Assembly (NCBI GenBank): GCA_046759305.1
Contig: JBHIBY010000017.1
Span: 1-39,212 of the forward strand
DNA from: JADFRG01 sp046759305
GTDB taxonomy: Bacteria > Chloroflexota > Anaerolineae > Anaerolineales > E44-bin32
Reading direction: 5' to 3'
Length of the DNA: 39,212 nt
Below are positions 1 through 7,541 of this stretch, one piece after another. Every line of letters starts with the position of its first letter. The first letter of the stretch is position 1. A program made the position numbers and the translations under genes. The notes below the pieces were generated by a model. It had not been told where the DNA came from. It did no database searches and saw nothing but the letters and a program-made list of their open reading frames with translations.

Positions 1-744
<744 letters not shown>

Positions 745-825
745 AACTTCACCACATCCGAAGACGTGGGGATGTTCTCAAAGACAAAGCCCGAACATTA
801 TTACTGGCTTTCTATCACTATTCAA

Positions 826-836
826 TTGTTAAGGTG
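826..836 (-). promoter_or_regulatory. boxA-like antitermination site in the 16S leader
   Basis: The reverse strand reads CACCTTAACAA followed by TTGAATAG. This resembles the boxA element of bacterial pre-16S leaders (E. coli TGCTCTTTAACAA), which recruits NusB/NusE for antitermination. It lies about 80 bases before the mature 16S 5' end, a usual place. The call rests on similarity and position only. Confidence 0.5.
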
Positions 837-864
837 CCCCGCAGTCCGCTCTCCAGCGCAAAAC

Positions 865-932
865 GCCGATGTATCCGTCAAACACATCGGCATTCCTGGC
901 AGACCGAACAGACCCTCGTGGGGTCCTGGTCT
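865..932 (-). other. two hairpins in the 16S leader
   Basis: Two inverted repeats lie between the rRNA promoter and the boxA-like site. One pairs GCCGATGT (865-872) with ACATCGGC (884-891). The other is nested: AGACC (901-905) with GGTCT (928-932), enclosing GACCC (911-915) with GGGTC (921-925). They probably fold in the leader RNA and may take part in processing. There is no T-run, so they do not look like terminators. Confidence 0.5.
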
Positions 933-998
933 CTGACCGCTTTCAATTGTCCAAGTCTTTCCCCGTAGGGACGAGACTGCGGGTGTCCTGTGGTTTGA

Positions 999-1026
999 AT
1001 TATAAGGCTAGGTGAGCCGCTGTCAA
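999..1026 (-). promoter_or_regulatory. near-consensus rRNA promoter
   Basis: Reading leftward, TTGACA (1026-1021) and TATAAT (1004-999) are both perfect sigma-70-type hexamers separated by 16 bases. A short A-tract (AAAAAT) upstream of the -35 could act as an UP element. The predicted start near 992 gives a leader of about 250 bases before 16S. This is the expected architecture of a strong rRNA promoter and separates rrn from the dnaX-ybaB-recR operon upstream. Confidence 0.85.
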
Positions 1027-1162
1027 GGTTCGATTTTTCAGGGGCTGCCTCGCAGCTGAGGAGCGTGGGAAATAGGACGCGCGATTGGCGGGGAGGGTGG
1101 GTGATCTTCAGGGAGGTTGAGCTACGGCTCGGACGACCCCGTTTGGGTACCCGCTCGATCGT

Positions 1163-1185
1163 CCTCCCTGCGGCCCTCGGGGAGG
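1163..1185 (-). other. hairpin directly downstream of recR
   Basis: CCTCCC (1163-1168) pairs with GGGAGG (1180-1185) immediately after the recR stop codon. There is no T-run on the reverse strand, so it is not a classic intrinsic terminator. It could stabilise the 3' end of the dnaX-ybaB-recR message. The rest of 1040-1160 shows nothing recognisable. Confidence 0.3.
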
Positions 1186-1186
1186 A

Positions 1187-1795
1187 TTAGACCTCGCGCC
1201 GCCCCTGGAGTGCCTCTGAGAGTGTTCGAGAATCTGCGTACTCCAGATCACCACCTGCAGGCAGACCGCGCGCAAGGCGAGTCATCTTTACTTCTGAATC
1301 GGGTATTGCATCCCTGAGATACATGGCGGTGGCCTCGCCTTCTAATGTTGGATTCGTGGCCACAATTAGCTCTGTTATGCCCTCCGATTTCACTCGTTCA
1401 ATCAACTCTCGAATCTTAAGATCATCCGGGCCGATCCCCTCGACCGGAGAAATTGCCCCATGCAGAACATGATAGCGACCAGCGTAGTTGCCCGTACGTT
1501 CGATGGCCAGGACATCCAGCGGCTCTTCGACCACGCAAAGCACGCCGGCCTCCCGGGCGGAATCCTCACAGATCTCGCAGGGATCGGATACCCTGGAAGT
1601 GATGTTGAAGCAACGCGAACAGAACACGGTGCCTTCTCGCACCCCCACCAGCGCCTCCGTCAGCTCTCGGCTCTCGCCTTCAGAAGCTCGCAGTAGGTGA
1701 TAGGTGAGCCTGGAGGCGGTCTTGGGGCCAATTCCGGGAAGGCGAGCAAAGGCTTCGATTAGCCTCTCAACCGATTGCGGGAGAACTCTACTCAT
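1187..1795 (-). CDS. recR: Recombination mediator protein RecR
   Basis: RecR works with RecO (and RecF) to load RecA on gapped single-stranded DNA. Numbering from the upstream ATG at 1798, the helix-hairpin-helix (ARLPGIGPKTASRL) is at about residues 18-31. A four-cysteine zinc finger follows (C60, C63, C74, C77), then a Toprim domain from about residue 84 and the conserved ARGLPAGGDLEYAD stretch near the C-terminus. The length of about 202 residues is normal. Two ATGs stand in tandem at 1798 and 1795. The second is preferred because AGGAG (1808-1804) sits 8 bases before it but only 5 before the first. It is the last gene of dnaX-ybaB-recR and lies just upstream of the rRNA promoter. Confidence 0.97.
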   Translation of the reverse strand: MSRVLPQSVERLIEAFARLPGIGPKTASRLTYHLLRASEGESRELTEALVGVREGTVFCSRCFNITSRVSDPCEICEDSAREAGVLCVVEEPLDVLAIERTGNYAGRYHVLHGAISPVEGIGPDDLKIRELIERVKSEGITELIVATNPTLEGEATAMYLRDAIPDSEVKMTRLARGLPAGGDLEYADSRTLSEALQGRREV

Positions 1796-1876
1796 CATTG
1801 CTGCTCCTCGGCATCGGGTAGGTTCGTAGGGCTACAAGCAGCCTTTCAGCGGATCGGGGCAATGCATCGCTCATCG

Positions 1877-2173
1877 CTAGCGGTCGAGATCTCCAGAAAA
1901 CGGACTCAAGCGCCGGGCTGCCATGAGCTGGGAGTCTCGAATCGCCTGGTTCACCGCCAACAGAACCAAGCCCTCCAGGTGCCGGATATCCCCCACTTCA
2001 AGGATCTCATCGGATATCTCAACGCTCATGCACTCCTGAGTACCGGACATGGTTATCTTCACTGCTCCTCGCCCAGCCGTGGCTTCCACGCTGGACTGAG
2101 CCAGTTCAGACTGTGCCTTGCGCAGTTCATGATCCATTCGGTCTCGCAGAGATTTGTCGCGTCCCTCACTCAT
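1877..2173 (-). CDS. ybaB: YbaB/EbfC nucleoid-associated protein
   Basis: A 98-residue member of the YbaB/EbfC family, small DNA-binding dimers associated with the nucleoid. It is recognised by the central block around ATAGRGAVKITMSGTQE, the following VEISDEI strand, and a C-terminal helix of the LVLLAVNQAIRDSQ type. An amphipathic helix fills the first 30 residues. The ATG overlaps the dnaX stop codon by one base (TGATG), and AGGAGG-like sequence lies a few bases upstream inside dnaX, so translation is probably coupled. Location between dnaX and recR is the classical bacterial arrangement and strengthens the call. Its precise role here is inferred from the family. Confidence 0.93.
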   Translation of the reverse strand: MSEGRDKSLRDRMDHELRKAQSELAQSSVEATAGRGAVKITMSGTQECMSVEISDEILEVGDIRHLEGLVLLAVNQAIRDSQLMAARRLSPFSGDLDR

Positions 2174-3954
2174 CACCGCTCCTCCTCACCTTTGATTCCC
2201 TCGGCGCTCTGCTCGCCATCCGGAGCTTCGCCCTCGGTCTCAATCTCAGGTCCATAGTCAACGACTTCCGCACCGAGATCTCGCAGCGCAGCAGCCACCA
2301 TTCCGCCTTCCGGCATGGGTGGCGAAGGACCTGTGGAAGCATCGCCTCCCCAATCCCGCAGCAATACGCAGCGAACATCCATCTCTGTGTCCAGCACCTC
2401 ACCCAACGCATCGCTGACGATTTGTTGATTGTGGCCCTTTTCCATCTTTTCCCTGAGTAAGTCGCTCTGAAATCCCAGAACGAGAGCGCGGTCGTCAACG
2501 CCCAATGGCTTACAGGAATTCAACAATGCCTGTGTCTGTGGATCGCGTCCATATGCCGCAGCCAGTAAGTCCGGCCACGAGTCCAGCACCTGCTGAAAGT
2601 CGGACCCAACGTGAGTCTCACGTGCGCTCTCCGGTGAGTCCTTGCTGCTGTTTTTCTCTTCCCTCTTGGAATTCGAGGGCTCCTCGTCCCGGGTCATTTG
2701 GTCCTGGAGTTCTGACGGTGCTCCGTCTTGAATTTCCGACGTTGCATGATCTCCGCTACTGGGCGGCGCGGTATTTGGCGCTTGCTCTGCTCGTGGCATT
2801 TGCTCGGCCGAGCTTTCCGGCACCGGTCCGCTCTCAAGTACCATCGGACGTTCCGAATTTTGCACCTGCTCGGTCCTTGGCGACTCGGCTATATCTATGA
2901 CCGAGCTCTGAACGGCATCCATGAACGCCAACTCCAGGGCGAGTCCGGGTTGCCAGGCAGTCCGCTCGCCCCGACTGGCCTGACTGAATGCATGCATGGC
3001 CGGCAACAGTCGTTCTGTGCCGATGGATTTTGCTTGCAGGCTCACCGACTCGCCTTGTGCTTCCCCGGCGATGGCTAACAGCAGCGTTCTGAGCCGTTCA
3101 ACGATTTGTCGCGCGAATTGGCGAGGATCAATACCTCCATCAATCGCTCCATTGATAATCTCGAGCCCTGCACCCGCATCGCCATCCGCGATCGCCTGTA
3201 CGAGGTCTCCAACTGCTTCATCCAAGGCGGTTCCCAGTACTTCCTGGGCCTGTTCCAAGGTTACAGCCTCTCCCATCGACAGGAGCTGATCCAGCAAAGA
3301 GACCGCGTCGCGTAGACTTCCAGTTGCCTGACGCGCAATGAGCCCCAGAGCTTTCGGCTCAACCTCATAGCCACCCTCTTCGATCTTCTGCTCGAGGTGT
3401 CGGGTTATCTCATCCACAGGAATTCGCCGGAACTCATGCCGCTGGCAGCGGGAAAGCACGGTCGCGGGGACCTTGTGCACTTCAGTGGTCGCCAGAACAA
3501 AAATTGCATGCGGAGGGGGTTCTTCCAATGTCTTCAGCAGCGCGTTAAATGCTGCCGTTGAGAGCATGTGGACTTCATCAACGATATAGACCTTGAAACG
3601 GCCTTCGTTTGGAGCGAAATTGATTCGGTCGCGCAGATCTCTTACATCGTCAACGCTGGTATTCGAAGCGGCATCGATTTCAATCAAATCGAGGTAGCGC
3701 CCCTCATTGACCGCGACACAAGCCTGGCACTCATTACACGGTCTATCCGCAGGTGACTCAGTGAGGCAATTGGTGGCTTTTGCCAGAATTCTTGCGGTGC
3801 TGGTCTTTCCAGTTCCGCGCGGCCCAGAGAATAAGTAGGCGTGCGAGAGCCGATCGGCCTTGACCGCATTTTGCAAAGTACGAACTACGTGCTCTTGACC
3901 CACGACTTCAGACCATGTCAGGGGCCTCCACTCTCGATACAACGCCTGTGCCAT
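2173..3954 (-). CDS. dnaX: DNA polymerase III subunit gamma/tau
   Basis: The clamp-loader ATPase subunit of the replicative polymerase. The N-terminal AAA+ module is complete: Walker A GPRGTGKT at residues 44-51, zinc-binding cysteines C63, C73, C76 and C79, Walker B DEVH at 126-129, and the SRC arginine-finger motif at 168-170. A clamp-loader helical region follows to about 370. An acidic, Pro/Ser/Glu-rich linker and a C-terminal tau-like domain complete the 593 residues. I saw no A6/A7 slippery site of the kind that makes gamma by frameshift in E. coli. AGGAGAAGG lies about 10 bases before the ATG. It heads the leftward operon with ybaB and recR and is divergent from tatA. Confidence 0.97.
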   Translation of the reverse strand: MAQALYREWRPLTWSEVVGQEHVVRTLQNAVKADRLSHAYLFSGPRGTGKTSTARILAKATNCLTESPADRPCNECQACVAVNEGRYLDLIEIDAASNTSVDDVRDLRDRINFAPNEGRFKVYIVDEVHMLSTAAFNALLKTLEEPPPHAIFVLATTEVHKVPATVLSRCQRHEFRRIPVDEITRHLEQKIEEGGYEVEPKALGLIARQATGSLRDAVSLLDQLLSMGEAVTLEQAQEVLGTALDEAVGDLVQAIADGDAGAGLEIINGAIDGGIDPRQFARQIVERLRTLLLAIAGEAQGESVSLQAKSIGTERLLPAMHAFSQASRGERTAWQPGLALELAFMDAVQSSVIDIAESPRTEQVQNSERPMVLESGPVPESSAEQMPRAEQAPNTAPPSSGDHATSEIQDGAPSELQDQMTRDEEPSNSKREEKNSSKDSPESARETHVGSDFQQVLDSWPDLLAAAYGRDPQTQALLNSCKPLGVDDRALVLGFQSDLLREKMEKGHNQQIVSDALGEVLDTEMDVRCVLLRDWGGDASTGPSPPMPEGGMVAAALRDLGAEVVDYGPEIETEGEAPDGEQSAEGIKGEEER

Positions 3955-4046
3955 TTAGCCTTAACCTTCTCCTATCATCGGGTGAGCTATTGTAGTACGA
4001 GTGGGCGCAGCGCTTCGCTCAGACCGCGCCGTGCGCGGAAGCGGGC

Positions 4047-4052
4047 TATAAT
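4047..4052 (+). promoter_or_regulatory. candidate -10 box for tatA
   Basis: TATAAT lies 29 bases before the tatA ATG in the dnaX/tatA divergent intergenic region. No good -35 box is visible 16-18 bases upstream. On the opposite strand TACAAT (3994-3989) could serve dnaX. Both are weak calls based on the hexamer and position. Confidence 0.45.
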
Positions 4053-4081
4053 CGTTATGACTGAACGATCGGGAGTAGAGA

Positions 4082-4297
4082 ATGCCAAACTTTGGGCCGA
4101 CAGAGCTCATCATCATCCTGATCATCGCCGTGTTGCTCTTCGGCGTTGGTCGGCTGGGCCGGCTAGGCGGCGAATTGGGCAGAGGCATCCGGGAATTTCG
4201 CCGCGGCATACAGGAAGATGAACCCAATGATGATTCCGCGGATGTGTCCGCGGATATTTCCGAGGGGGAAGAATCCACAGGGAATTCTGATAGCTGA
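4082..4297 (+). CDS. tatA: Twin-arginine translocase subunit TatA/TatE
   Basis: A 71-residue Tat translocase pore subunit. The N-terminal FGPTELIIILIIAVLLFG segment (about residues 4-21) is the short TatA membrane helix, preceded by the conserved FG-x-x-E pattern. The glycine hinge and amphipathic helix (GRLGRLGGELGRGIREFRRG) follow. The acidic Asp/Glu/Ser-rich tail is typical. GGGAG lies 7 bases before the ATG. The gene stands alone on the plus strand and ends in a strong terminator; tatC is not in this window. TatB cannot be fully excluded, but the short length and FG-x-x-E motif favour TatA. Confidence 0.93.
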   Translation: MPNFGPTELIIILIIAVLLFGVGRLGRLGGELGRGIREFRRGIQEDEPNDDSADVSADISEGEESTGNSDS

Positions 4298-4320
4298 GAC
4301 GAACGATGCCTAGAGAGAAA

Positions 4321-4348
4321 CCCCGGCAAACTCGAGCCGGGGTTTTTT
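4321..4348 (+). terminator. intrinsic terminator after tatA
   Basis: CCCCGGC (4321-4327) pairs perfectly with GCCGGGG (4336-4342) around an 8-base loop, followed by six T residues (4343-4348). On the reverse strand the same stem is followed by TTTCTCTC, so it may also stop leftward transcription arriving from the LysM gene that ends at 4368. Confidence 0.92.
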
Positions 4349-4367
4349 CATTCGGAGCGCGGGATGC

Positions 4368-5105
4368 TCATCCTTCAGGGACTCGGAATGTGGAGTGGAC
4401 CTCTCCCAGTTCATTGAGCAGCGTTATTACCTTCCCCGGAGTCCAGAGCGGCTCATCCATTCCCCAGTACAGATTGATCACTGAATTGTTGCCGGCCCTC
4501 GAATAGACATTCACTCCTCCACCACGGTAGAGCGTGAATCCAGGAAAGGTGAAGGTGTTACCCTCTCCATCGTAGAGCGACCAACCAGCCATGACAGCCA
4601 CCCCTCCAACATTTTCCAGGTACAGAAATTCTTCCTCGAGGTTCTCGCGCTCATACGCGCCCCGAATGACGACCTGAGGAAGACCCTCAGGAGTAGCGGT
4701 GATGATTACACCGTGCGGTTCGGGTGTTGGCGGAAGAGGATCGTCCGACGACGGGAGGATCAAGACCTGGCCTGCGGAAAGCGCATCGGGATTTGAAAGC
4801 CCGTTTGCAGCCATCAGGTTCTCAATAGGAATATCAAGTTTGGCAGAAATAGCTCCAAGCGTATCGCCCGGTTGCACCGTATAAGTTACCGGAGTCGGAG
4901 AAGGTGGGACGGTGGGAGATGGCGTAGGTATCGCGCTCTCCAGACGACTTGCGACGTCGAAGGTCGGCGTGGGAAGGAGAGTTGGGAGCGAATCATCGCG
5001 GTCGAAGACGTTGATAACCACGACTACCGTCGCAGCGGAAACCGCCACATTCAGTAGCAAAAACGGCAAATATTGCCGCCATGTAGGTCGACGAACACTT
5101 CCCAC
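4368..5105 (-). CDS. Membrane-anchored LysM plus lamin-tail domain protein
   Basis: A 245-residue surface protein. One N-terminal membrane helix or uncleaved signal (about residues 13-35) is followed by a Thr/Pro-rich linker. A single LysM domain (about 74-118, beginning VTYTVQPGDTL) is the usual peptidoglycan-binding module. The C-terminal 100 residues look like a lamin-tail domain (LTD): beta-rich, with the pattern EEFLYLENVGG, GWSLYDGEGNTFTFP and a terminal HSTFRVPE. LTD domains occur in exported bacterial proteins, but their ligand is generally unknown. The start is GTG at 5105. A -10-like TATGAT lies 8 bases before it, and I see no ribosome binding site. The gene is convergent with tatA. 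Confidence 0.8.
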   Translation of the reverse strand: MGSVRRPTWRQYLPFLLLNVAVSAATVVVVINVFDRDDSLPTLLPTPTFDVASRLESAIPTPSPTVPPSPTPVTYTVQPGDTLGAISAKLDIPIENLMAANGLSNPDALSAGQVLILPSSDDPLPPTPEPHGVIITATPEGLPQVVIRGAYERENLEEEFLYLENVGGVAVMAGWSLYDGEGNTFTFPGFTLYRGGGVNVYSRAGNNSVINLYWGMDEPLWTPGKVITLLNELGEVHSTFRVPEG

Positions 5106-5113
5106 GGCGGCGG

Positions 5114-5119
5114 ATCATA
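5114..5119 (-). promoter_or_regulatory. candidate -10 box giving a leaderless LysM-LTD transcript
   Basis: TATGAT (5119-5114) ends 8 bases before the GTG start at 5105, placing +1 within 1-3 bases of the start codon. No clear -35 is present at 16-18 bases. It is one of six similar cases in the window. Confidence 0.4.
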
Positions 5120-5178
5120 GCATAGGCAGACCCTTTGGGGTATCGAAAATTACTGTTTACGGGCCCTTAATACAATTC

Positions 5179-5210
5179 GTCCTGCGCGTATGATAATATC
5201 CTCGCAGGAC
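5179..5210. repeat. perfect inverted repeat with AT-rich centre
   Basis: GTCCTGCG (5179-5186) and CGCAGGAC (5203-5210) form a perfect 8-base inverted repeat around a 16-base AT-rich loop containing -10-like hexamers on both strands. It lies in the gap 5106-5345, between the VOC gene end and the LysM gene start. It could be an operator or an RNA hairpin; no T-run follows. The remainder of this gap shows no gene. Confidence 0.5.
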
Positions 5211-5345
5211 GGCCCTGATCGTATGATTTAGGGTTTGTCTCAGGGGAATGAGACTACCGTACTCGTGTTCCCCCTGCACAGCCGGTAGTACCCCGAAGAG
5301 TTTTGGACCGCCGGATGCACCCCCCACATTCGGCGGTTCGCTTGT

Positions 5346-5714
5346 CTAACTGGCGGCTTCCATTCGATCCCGCTGGACGAGACCAATGATGTTCCCATCC
5401 GGATCGTAAACCGAAGCCAGGCGCTCACCAAACGGTTTCTCTTCGGGTGAATAGCGTACTTTCGCTCCCAGCTGGACAAACCTGGCAAAGCTCGCATCCA
5501 GATCGGGGACGCCGAACCAAATGGATACGCCGCCTGTACTCGGTTCACCAGGGTCTTCAATTTGATCGAATCCCAGGTAGAGGCCCTCCAGTTGAATCCC
5601 GAGGTGGTCATCACCGAACGGTTCAGGATCGGGAAGCTCGAGGCTTGCTCGATAGAATTCGGCCAGCATCTGATGTTGGCCGGTAAAGATAATCACTGTA
5701 TCCAAGAAAGCCAT
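5346..5714 (-). CDS. VOC-superfamily (glyoxalase/dioxygenase fold) protein
   Basis: A 122-residue single-module protein of the vicinal oxygen chelate superfamily. It shows the paired beta-alpha-beta-beta-beta layout: an N-terminal FLDTVIIFTGQHQMLAEFYR segment, a central strand with VSIWFGVPDLD, and the C-terminal signature SVYDPDGNIIGLVQ. The family includes glyoxalases, dioxygenases and antibiotic-binding proteins, and substrate cannot be assigned. The ATG at 5714 lies two bases after the stop of the PP2C gene upstream. An alternative TTG at 5720 would overlap that stop. Either way the two genes are almost certainly co-transcribed. Confidence 0.8.
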   Translation of the reverse strand: MAFLDTVIIFTGQHQMLAEFYRASLELPDPEPFGDDHLGIQLEGLYLGFDQIEDPGEPSTGGVSIWFGVPDLDASFARFVQLGAKVRYSPEEKPFGERLASVYDPDGNIIGLVQRDRMEAAS

Positions 5715-5716
5715 CT

Positions 5717-6640
5717 TCAAATTCCGGGGAATGCTACAAGCAATGCGGTGATGTTATCGGGTCCGCCAGCTGCATTAGCTGCTCGAACGAGCTCCTCACA
5801 TATCTCGTTCGGTTCATCGTGAAGGGTGACAATCGAAGTCAATTCGTTCTCCGGAACCTCTCCCCACAAGCCGTCGGAGCACAGCAGCAAGTATCCGCCG
5901 TGCGGCTGCGGGTAGGTATCCACTTCGATCACCAAGTTATTGCCTTGCCCCACCGCATTCCACAATTGGTTGCGCTTGGGATGCTCCATTGCTTCTTCTG
6001 TAGAGATCTGCCCGATTTCAACCAATCGCCATGAGTAGGAGTGATCGCGAGTCAGCAGCCGCAATTTGCCGTTTTCAACCATGTATGCGCGGCTATCTCC
6101 TACATGGCCAATCACCATTTGGCCGTTGATGATTATAGCGACCGTGAGAGTCGTCACCCCACCGTTGGCAGATTCGATAACCTCCTCATTGGCGTTCTCG
6201 ACAGCCTGTCGAGCGATGTCTTCGATACTCGGTTCCGTCTCGGATTCATCGAGTTGCAGCACCTTGAGCACTGCATTCTCCATCAGATTGCTGATCACCG
6301 CCTTCATCGCGATCGAACTTGCTAGCTCGCCGTGTCCCAATCCCCCTGCACCATCCGCTACGCAGAAAATGCCAAACTCAGGGAGTGCCTCCTCGCCATA
6401 GGAGGATCCATACATCATGAATACGGAATCCTCGTTGTTCTCACGTTCAAGACCTACCGACTGCGCGCTTCCTGCTTCAAGACTCTCTCGAAGCTTTGCA
6501 GGCGAGATCTGATCTATGCTGTCGGGACTCAGCGGCGCCGTATCGGCTAGATCCGGTTCCGGGACCTGCTCTTCCTTGCCGCCCCTAAACCACCTGGCGA
6601 TGCGCTCCAAAAAACCAATATTTGCTTTCTCTTTATCCAT
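5717..6640 (-). CDS. PP2C-type (PPM) serine/threonine phosphatase, soluble
   Basis: A 307-residue metal-dependent protein phosphatase. All family motifs are intact: RENNEDS (66-72), VADGAGGLGHGE (94-105), GHVGDSRAY (178-186), LLLCSDGLWG (251-260) and GGPDNITALLVAF (292-304). The metal-binding aspartates of those motifs (D71, D96, D256, D295) are present. The first 55 residues are a charged extension without a membrane segment, unlike the second PP2C at 13180, which has a C-terminal membrane helix. No Ser/Thr kinase partner is in the window. It is followed after two bases by the VOC gene. A possible promoter is at 6749-6720. Confidence 0.93.
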   Translation of the reverse strand: MDKEKANIGFLERIARWFRGGKEEQVPEPDLADTAPLSPDSIDQISPAKLRESLEAGSAQSVGLERENNEDSVFMMYGSSYGEEALPEFGIFCVADGAGGLGHGELASSIAMKAVISNLMENAVLKVLQLDESETEPSIEDIARQAVENANEEVIESANGGVTTLTVAIIINGQMVIGHVGDSRAYMVENGKLRLLTRDHSYSWRLVEIGQISTEEAMEHPKRNQLWNAVGQGNNLVIEVDTYPQPHGGYLLLCSDGLWGEVPENELTSIVTLHDEPNEICEELVRAANAAGGPDNITALLVAFPGI

Positions 6641-6719
6641 CAGCAGTGTTCACGCATGTTTGGTTATTTTCGCATACATAAAACCGAACTCCAAACTCCC
6701 CTTGACTCCTATCAGCGCA

Positions 6720-6749
6720 TTTATACAAAATTGAGGAACTATAGTCGAA
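6720..6749 (-). promoter_or_regulatory. candidate promoter for the PP2C-VOC pair
   Basis: Leftward TTCGAC (6749-6744) and TATAAA (6725-6720) are separated by 18 bases, about 80 bases before the PP2C start. It sits between the tRNA-Ile2 gene and the phosphatase. Moderate match only. Confidence 0.4.
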
Positions 6750-6759
6750 GGGGGTGATT

Positions 6760-6835
6760 TGGTGGGCCCGGCAGGACTCGAACCTGCGACCAACCGGTTA
6801 TGAGCCGGCCGCTCTAACCACTGAGCTACGGGCCC
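6760..6835 (-). tRNA. tRNA-Ile2 (CAU anticodon, lysidine-modified type)
   Basis: A complete cloverleaf: 7-bp acceptor GGGCCCG/CGGGCCC, D-arm with GTTAGAGC, anticodon CAT at 6802-6800 in a CTCATAA loop, T-arm with GGTTCGAGTCC, discriminator A at 6763 and an encoded CCA (6762-6760). The body resembles bacterial minor tRNA-Ile2, whose CAU is changed to LAU by TilS to read AUA, more than elongator tRNA-Met. The shared features include the GGCTCATAACC arm and the following GGTCG. Elongator Met remains possible. It is downstream of tRNA-Gly and probably co-transcribed with it. Confidence 0.85.
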
Positions 6836-6846
6836 TTTCCCTTTAA

Positions 6847-6921
6847 TGGAGCGGGCAACGGGATTCGAACCCGTGCATCAGGCTTGGAAGGCCTGCGCTC
6901 TACCACCTGAGCTATGCCCGC
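6847..6921 (-). tRNA. tRNA-Gly (UCC anticodon)
   Basis: A complete cloverleaf on the reverse strand: acceptor GCGGGCA/TGCCCGC, anticodon TCC at 6888-6886 in loop CTTCCAA, T-loop GTTCGAATC, discriminator T at 6850 and encoded CCA (6849-6847). Eleven bases separate it from tRNA-Ile2. Confidence 0.95.
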
Positions 6922-6947
6922 ATATGGATCTGAGGTGAGGCGCGGGC

Positions 6948-6974
6948 ATTCTACCATGGGGTCCAAGGTTCCAA
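6948..6974 (-). promoter_or_regulatory. candidate promoter for the tRNA-Gly/tRNA-Ile2 unit
   Basis: Leftward TAGAAT (6953-6948) lies 26 bases before the 5' end of tRNA-Gly, with TTGGAA (6974-6969) 15 bases upstream of it. The spacing is slightly short. The predicted start is about 20 bases before the mature tRNA. Confidence 0.5.
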
Positions 6975-6980
6975 TTGCCC

Positions 6981-7304
6981 TTAGAGAATTGGCAACTCTA
7001 GGTCGTCACCGTTGGGTTCGTGGCTCCCCTGCGCAAGCAGCCGATCATCTGAACCCAGCGTAACAGGGGATAGGATCTCGAAGTCACCGGCCAGAGTTGA
7101 ATTTCGCCCCGTCATGACGATCCGACCCTGTCTTAAGCTATCTACCAGCTTCGCTCGATCGAACAGCATGATGTCGGTCCACACCTGTCCCCGGCGTGCA
7201 TACCCTCTGGCGAAGAGCAATTTCCCTGTTCCGGGTCCGTAGTGAGCAGTAACAAGCACTAGATCGACTTGAGATTTTGCGATCAAGGTCTGTTTCCCGC
7301 GCAT
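6981..7304 (-). CDS. Small conserved-looking protein of unknown function
   Basis: A 107-residue soluble protein that I do not recognise. The reading frame stays open upstream into tRNA-Pro, but the ATG at 7304 is chosen because AGAAGG lies about 5 bases before it and the upstream part overlaps the tRNA. The sequence alternates short beta-type strands (DLVLVTAHYGPGTGKLLFARGYARRG, here read as two strands and a glycine turn) with a central TDIMLFDRAKLVDSLRQG helix. It has no membrane segment or cysteines. It lies between tRNA-Pro and tRNA-Gly on the same strand. Confidence 0.6.
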   Translation of the reverse strand: MRGKQTLIAKSQVDLVLVTAHYGPGTGKLLFARGYARRGQVWTDIMLFDRAKLVDSLRQGRIVMTGRNSTLAGDFEILSPVTLGSDDRLLAQGSHEPNGDDLELPIL

Positions 7305-7359
7305 CGCACCTTCTCGATGGATCGGATAATTGGCAAGTTGCCGGAGGGTACTGAAAAGG

Positions 7360-7432
7360 TCGGGGTGGGCGGACTTGAACCGCCGACCTCCGCGTCCCAA
7401 ACGCGGCGCGCTTCCGACTGCGCTACACCCCG
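7360..7432 (-). tRNA. tRNA-Pro (UGG anticodon)
   Basis: A complete cloverleaf: acceptor CGGGGTG/CACCCCG, D-arm TAGCGCAGTCGGAAGCGC, anticodon TGG at 7399-7397 in loop TTTGGGA, T-loop GTTCAAGTC and discriminator A at 7360. Unlike the two other tRNAs, the 3' CCA is not encoded (CCT follows), so CCA would be added by the nucleotidyltransferase. Confidence 0.95.
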
Positions 7433-7528
7433 GCCGGCGACGAGTATACCAGAGCGGCCACTGGAAGCATCCAATCGTCGCGTCTCGCTCAATATCTATG
7501 TCTTACGCTTCTGAGCAAACGCTTCGTG

Positions 7529-7534
7529 TACAAT
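7529..7534 (+). promoter_or_regulatory. -10 box giving a leaderless J-domain transcript
   Basis: TACAAT ends 7 bases before the ATG at 7542, so transcription would begin at or one base before the start codon. There is no ribosome binding site. A weak TTACGC lies 20 bases upstream. Confidence 0.5.
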
Positions 7535-7541
7535 CCTACGG

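Noticed and set aside
2173..3954. programmed frameshift in dnaX
   Set aside because: No A6-A7 slippery run with a following stem was seen; the longest A-run is five.
5240..5614. alternative coding frame over the VOC gene
   Set aside because: It overlaps the well-supported VOC gene in another frame and has no recognisable domain.
7305..7400. N-terminal extension of the small unknown gene into tRNA-Pro
   Set aside because: The extra codons overlap the tRNA and give a basic, non-conserved-looking start; ATG 7304 has a ribosome binding site.
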